Origin: Fasciola hepatica
Taxonomy: Eukaryota > Platyhelminthes > Trematoda > Plagiorchiida > Fasciolidae
Reading direction: 5' to 3'
NCBI GenBank assembly: GCA_948099385.1
Contig: CANUEZ040000213.1
Coordinates: forward strand, 372,001-436,000
DNA length: 64,000 bases
The notes beneath the pieces are model-generated. The model had not been told where the DNA came from, did no database searches, and worked only from the letters and a program-made list of their open reading frames with translations. Below are positions 59,276-64,000 of this stretch, piece by piece; position 1 is the stretch's first letter; every line of letters starts with the position of its first letter. Both the position numbers and the translations under genes were made by a program.

Positions 59276-59292
59276 TGGTGAGCCCAGGTTGT
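59276..59292 (+). other. Primer-binding site of the gypsy element
   Basis: TGGTGAGCCCAGGTTG begins four bases after the 5' LTR. Placement and the leading TGG fit a tRNA 3' complement. The tRNA species was not resolved. Confidence 0.65.
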
Positions 59293-59349
59293 TTTCTCAT
59301 CATTTGACATTAGCTTGATTCTTTCGGTCCACGTTCCACACCATTCACC

Positions 59350-60204
59350 ATGTCTGACAGCGAATCTATTGACATCCACGCGGTTGCTCTCAAACTGCCC
59401 GTTTTTGCCCCGAACAACCATCGAGTGTGGTTTTGACAAAAAGAAGCCGTGTTTGCCACTCGACATATAACCAGCGAGCGCGTGAAATACTCTCACGTTG
59501 TACAAGCGCCTCCCTTTGACATCGCTATTGACGTGGAAGATCTCCTCGATCCCATTCCATTAGAAGCTCCTTACACGAAGCTTAAGGAAGCAGTCATTCA
59601 GCGTACCGGAAAATCAGCCGGAAAAATGCTCCGTGAACTTTTCACGTCGGTGGAGCTCAGAGACCAAACTCCGTCCCAGCTTATGCGCCATATGCGGTGG
59701 CTACTGGCTGGACGGCAAATGGACGACGCCATTTTCAGGGAGATATGGGTTGCTAAACTACCTCTCCCGATGCAGCTGGTCCTGTCAATGCTGGAACCTA
59801 CTACTCTACTTGACAAGGTTGCGCAACACGCCGAAAGAATAATGGAATGCTACCCGGCTGGTAGACATTGCGTTCACATGACATCACCCGCCGAAACCAC
59901 TCCGACGCACGAATCCCCCACGACATTACCAGTTTCTGCCCCAGATCGCCGTGCCGACGTTTCTCGCAGTCCTGATTCCCCATCCCATCACTCGCATATC
60001 GATGAGGACATTACGGACCTAAAAGAAACCGTTCTCATGTTGTGCAATCCGGTCAGTGCAATGTGCAACGCGTTTACTACTCATCGATCTGTGTCCACCG
60101 AAGTACCTCATCGACCTAGATCACGGACGCTCTTTTCAACGGGTTTTCACCCAGGCGGATGTTCAGAATCCTATTGTTGGCGCGGATTTCCTCCCACATT
60201 TTAG
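59350..60204 (+). pseudogene. Gypsy gag remnant
   Basis: It starts at ATG 59,350 (MSDSESIDIHAVALKLPVF) with APNNHRVWF, then TGA at 59,434-59,436 in the WFxQ block. The frame continues as KEAVFATRHITSERVKYSHV, LEAPYTKLKEAVIQRTGKSA and IFREIWVAKLPLPMQLVLSM, a capsid-like region. A Ser/Pro/Thr-rich stretch follows. Where a zinc knuckle and protease should come, the frame ends at 60,204 after a short unrelated tail. Confidence 0.85.
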
Positions 60205-62137
60205 CCTAACTGTGGACCTCAAAAATCGCAAGCTGGTAGATACCACAACCAAGCTTTGTGCAGTCGGCATTGGTAAATGCACCAACTCCCTGGGTATTCA
60301 GCTGGCGATCCCGCAATCGCCGTTTGCTGACATTTTGAAGGAGTTTCCATCCCTCACTAAACCGTGTTAGCTCACCGACCCAGTCTCTCATGCTGTGCAG
60401 CACCACATCGCTACAAAAGGCCAACCTGTCCACTTTCAACCTCGACGACTCAACTCCGACAAACTCCGGTTCGCACGACTTGAATTCGAACACATGATGA
60501 ATCTTGGCATCATTCGACCGTCTTCAAGCCCATGGGCCTCGCCTTTGCACATGGTTCCGAAATCATCTGGTGATTGGAGACCCTGTGGAGACTACCGTGC
60601 TCTCAACAACGTCGCCGTCCCCGACAGGTACCCGATCCCACACATTCATGATTTTGCACAGAATCTCTCTGGGAAGACAATCTTTTCCAAGGTTGACCTC
60701 GTAAAGGCATATCACCAAATCCCCGTGGCCGAAGAAGACATTCCCAAGACAGCCATCACCACGCCTTTTGGCCTGTTCGAGTTCATTTGCATGCCATTTG
60801 GACTGAGAAACGCTGCCCAGACGTTCCAACGATTCGTCGATGAAGTACTTCGAGGTTTACCGTTCGCGTTTGGCTACATCGACGACATCTTAATTGCCAG
60901 CGCCTCTCCATCAGAGCATGCCAGCCACTTGCGTCAATTCTTTCAACGTTTCCAACAATACAGACTTCAGCTAAACCCTAGTAAATGCGTGTTCGGAGTT
61001 CTGTCCCTCGACTTTCTCGGGCACCATATCGATCAAATCGGTTTGACACCCCTCCCAGATAACGTGCGCAGCATCCTGTCATTTCCTGCACCTCAAACGA
61101 TCACACAGTTACGACGTTTCTTGGGAATTTTGTACTACTACCGTCGCTTCATTCCCCATTGTGCGACCATCGTTTCACCGTTAACCGATCTTCTCAAGTC
61201 CAACGTCAAGACGATCGATTTCACTCCCGAGGCCGAGACAGCTTTCACAGAAGCCAAAAAAGCTCTCGCAGATGCCACCATGCTGCACCACCCACATTCG
61301 GATCCAAATACTGAGTTAATCCTAACGACTGATGCATCAAATACTGCGGTCGCTGCAGTGCTTCATCAAATAGTGGACAACCAGTTATAGCCACTAGCGT
61401 TCTTCTCGCGAAAACTCCAGGCGGCACAGACAAAATACAGCACGTTTTCTCGTGAACTCCTGGCCATTTACTTGTCCATCCGACATTTCCGTCATCTTTT
61501 GGAAGGACGACAATTGCGTGTGCACACTGACCACAAACCCCTGACACACGCACTTCATGCCAGGCCTGACGGACATTCACCCAGAGATATCCGCTATTTG
61601 GATTATATTTCTCAGTTCACAACAGACATGCGCTACGTGCGTGAAGTTCATAACGTTGTGGCTGATGCTTTATCCAGACCTGACATCAACACGGTGCAGA
61701 CTAAATTCGATCTTACGGAGCTGGCAAACCTCCGGCTCGAACTGCGCACATCCTCCACACTCCAGCTCAAGAATTCTCCCCTACCTTCAACCGATGGCAC
61801 AGTCCTATGTGACTGGTCTACAGGTAACCCTCGTCCTATCGTTCCAACTTGCTACAGGAAGATCGTTTTCGATCATTTCCATTCCTGTTCCCATCCTGGT
61901 ATCCGTGCATCTCGCAAACTCATTTCTGCTGGATTTGTTTGGCCCAATATGAATTCGGACATTGCATTATGGACTAAACAGTGTTTACAATGTCAGAGAA
62001 ACAAAGTCCACACGCCACCCTTTTTCTCCTCCCAGTACGTTCACCGTTCCCGACTTCCGTTTCACACATATTCCCGTCGATCTTGTTGGCCCACTACCAC
62101 CATCAAATGGACATACCCACTTACTAACCGTTGTTGA
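60056..62137 (+). pseudogene. Gypsy pol: protease tail, RT, RNase H, integrase zinc region
   Basis: One frame throughout, interrupted by TAG at 60,368 and TAG at 61,388. The protease tail is VFTQADVQNPIVGADFLPHF; the catalytic DSG/DTG is absent. RT motifs are [51 protein letters not shown] and the intact catalytic [10 protein letters not shown]. RNase H shows [35 protein letters not shown] and VVADALSR. The integrase HHCC region is HFHSCSHPGIRASRKLI plus CLQCQRNKVH. After about 62,020 the frame shifts. Confidence 0.9.
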
Positions 62138-63041
62138 TCGTTTCACACGCTGGCCGGTGGCATTACCCATTTCCGACACCTCGGCGGAAAATATTGCGAA
62201 GGTACTACACCAGCACTAGATTGCTACATTTGGTGTACCGTCTACCGTCACCACAGACCGTGGCAGCCAATTCCAGTCGACTTTGTTTCGTGAGTTCACT
62301 AAACTGCTTGGCTGTAAACACATAACAACAACTGCATACCATCCTTCGTCCAAGGGCATGGTAGAGCGCCTACACCGTCAACACAAAGCAGCACTGATAT
62401 CACAGCCAAACCCCAATAACTGGAGCGACAACTTGCCACTAGTTCTTTTGGGTCTGCGGTCATCAGTCAAAGACGACCTCCACAGCACGTCGGCGGAACT
62501 CGTTTTCGGTATCACCATATGCCTTCCAGGTGAGTATGTTCAACCCAGCACCGATGCCAATCCTAACCCATCCCAATTTGTCCAACAACTCGAAGACCGT
62601 ATGTCACATCTTCGTCCCATACCCACTCGCTCGTCATTCACACACGTTTTTGTACATAATGATCTATATACGTCACCTTTCGTTTTTATTCGTAACGATA
62701 CTGTTCGCAAACCACTCACGCCACCTTATGATGGTCCATTTAAGGTACTTAGTAGCACAGACAAAAATTTCGTGGTTCAGAAAGCCGATAAGCCAGACAC
62801 AGTTTCCATTGACAGACTGAAACCCACGTATTTTGATACACCTCCGTCACCAGCAACACCGACACTATCACCATCCACAGAAACACCACCAACACTTCCT
62901 GTTGATGATCCACCCTCTATCATCACACCAGACACTACACCACACCCGCCAGCACCACCACAGCAACAACCTCCCTTGGTAACCCGCCGTTCCGGAAGAT
63001 ACGCTCGATATCCTTTCAGATTTCACGACTTTGTTAGTTGA
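62022..63041 (+). pseudogene. Gypsy integrase core and C-terminus
   Basis: It lies in the +1 frame relative to RT. It has IPVDLVGPLPPSNGHTHLL (first Asp), FTRWPVALPISDTSAENIA, then a TAG at 62,217-62,219, then STVTTDRGSQFQSTLF (second Asp) and SSKGMVERLHRQHKAAL (Glu). The C-terminal domain contains PPYDGPFKVL and SIDRLKP, followed by a Pro/Thr-rich tail to the stop at 63,041. All three catalytic residues are present but no single frame joins them. Confidence 0.9.
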
Positions 63042-63094
63042 CGCTTTCCTTCTTTCTATTTTACAATCGAGCGTTTATCTTGTACAACAAACGC

Positions 63095-63110
63095 TCTGGC
63101 GGGGCAATTG
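63095..63110 (+). other. Purine-rich stretch before the 3' LTR
   Basis: CTGGCGGGGCAATTG lies directly before TGTTGGTACC. It is a weak polypurine tract, with GGCGGGG as the purine core. Confidence 0.45.
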
Positions 63111-63653
63111 TGTTGGTACCTATATAATTACGACTTTTCCATGATTTTCAACGTCCCTTGGTGCGACACTCCTTTGTTGTACCGACGTTTCAATGTAAAA
63201 CACACATACCTTTTGAACGTCAACACCGCGCAATACAAAGAGGCTGTAAATGAATCTTTCATTCTGGCACGGTCTCATCTTCTGGTTTGGAGTGTCTTGG
63301 AATTATATCGGTCGGAATTTACTGAGTGAAACAAAACATTTTAGAGGCTTCAACGGCATCTCTTGGCACTTCGCTCAATACCATCCTGTTCTGTTCAACG
63401 GATGGCTGTCAGACCGAACTGAACTGAAGACATTGGCGGATATTGGCTCTTCGACGCTCATTTCCTGATCATAAGAACACTGAACATCTGTGAGTTTTAG
63501 TCACACCTTTTGTTTCATTTTAATTCCTAATGTGCATACCCTTTTGGCCTACTTATCACCGCACGCTCCTCCGTCCATCCTAGTTTGCTAGTGTCGTCTT
63601 AGATATTGTTGACAATAATTAAGTGTACCACATAGACAGAGTAGTACGCTAAA
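63111..63653 (+). repeat. Gypsy 3' LTR (543 bp)
   Basis: It starts TGTTGGTACC and ends AGTACGCTAAA (CTACA in the 5' LTR). It has the same length as the 5' LTR. The target duplication AGTT follows. Confidence 0.93.
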
Positions 63654-64000
63654 AGTTGAATTCTCTCATGTTGTTACCCGACAATGAATTACTGTTGTTC
63701 AACAGGATAGAAGTGTGAGGTTCCCGGAGAATTCTTAAATCGTATGCCTGCGCGTCTTCAACAGCCTCTGATTAGTGAGCTTGGAATTCAGGGTCAAACT
63801 TTTCATCATCAGCCGAGATGCCACCATTAGTACATAGGAACTAATGAAAACCTTCCTCCTAAACTGCGACCTACACCAGTTTTAGTTAGTCTGTTGGGAA
63901 TCCTCTGTGGCGATGCGCACCTGTCGAGCCTTAGCTGGGGATCGGATCGGTCAAGTAGGATTGTGATCTACCGACATTAGGCATACAGCACTTAACTTCA
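63654..64000 (-). repeat. Duplicon outer module, copy 3 (inverted, truncated by window end)
   Basis: It is the reverse complement of 14,759-15,106 and, less closely, of parts of 1-849. It lacks the 306 bp block of copy 1, as does copy 2. Confidence 0.9.

Larger units (their letters stand above)
58729..63653 (+). mobile_element. Ty3/gypsy LTR retrotransposon (CsRn1-like), full length, inactive
   Basis: The 4,925 bp element has two 543 bp LTRs and a 4 bp target duplication AGTT (58,725-58,728 and 63,654-63,657). The internal order is gag, protease remnant, RT, RNase H, integrase, as in Metaviridae. The Gag start and RT style resemble the CsRn1 group described from liver flukes. The ORF is dead: there are stops at 59,434, 60,368, 61,388 and 62,217, and frameshifts near 60,050-60,200 and 62,020. 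The nucleocapsid and protease active-site region is missing. Confidence 0.93.
45411..64000 (-). repeat. Right arm of the giant inverted duplication (open at window end)
   Basis: It is the reverse complement of the left arm, with modules in mirror order. The last base pairs with 14,759 and the match is unbroken there, so the arm continues beyond the window. It lacks the 22,112-32,900 block and carries the full-length gypsy element. Confidence 0.93.

Overview
This is AT-rich eukaryotic DNA. It holds no recognisable compact gene, no rRNA and no bacterial-style operon. It is dominated by retroelements: at least two families of Penelope-like elements (PLEs) with GIY-YIG endonuclease remnants, a Ty3/gypsy element resembling the CsRn1 group, an older gypsy lineage present only as integrase relics, and a 2 kb non-autonomous LTR element. 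This repertoire fits a parasitic flatworm, most likely a digenean trematode. That is inference from element style; no species marker is present.

The main feature is a very large imperfect inverted duplication. The left arm is 14,759-41,181 and the right arm 45,411-64,000, where the window ends with the arm still matching. The spacer is 4.23 kb (41,182-45,410) and consists mostly of two head-to-tail broken PLE copies. The arms align almost throughout, with three large differences: a 10.8 kb segment only in the left arm (22,112-32,900), a 3.2 kb internal deletion of the gypsy element in the left arm, and a 0.57 kb PLE piece only in the left arm (about 16,938-17,512). A 147 bp segment (49,144-49,290) occurs only in the right arm.

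The outer part of the arm also exists as a third, directly oriented copy at 1-10,858, in the same module order: duplicon, PLE, old gypsy integrase relic, 1.3 kb repeat. That copy lacks the young gypsy insertion and carries the uninterrupted target site at 846-849. It has its own unique segment at about 4,256-9,056.

Region by region: 1-4,255 duplicon and two PLE fragments; 4,256-9,056 mostly unassigned, with one exon-like minus-strand ORF and degraded repeats; 9,057-10,858 integrase relic plus repeat; 10,859-14,563 nothing recognised; 14,564-20,425 duplicon with deleted gypsy copy, PLE pieces, integrase relic and repeat; 20,777-21,502 two exon-like segments; 22,112-32,900 left-only block with the small LTR element, tRNA-like SINE heads and exon-like segments; 32,901-41,181 inner arm with a promoter-like site, several exon-like ORFs and a second PLE family; 41,182-45,410 spacer; 45,411-64,000 mirror image of the left arm, with the complete-length gypsy element at 58,729-63,653.

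Several ORFs flanked by splice-like sites are conserved between the arms and may be exons of host genes carried by the palindrome. None could be assigned to a family by reading alone. Comparisons of similarity are hand counts, not alignments.
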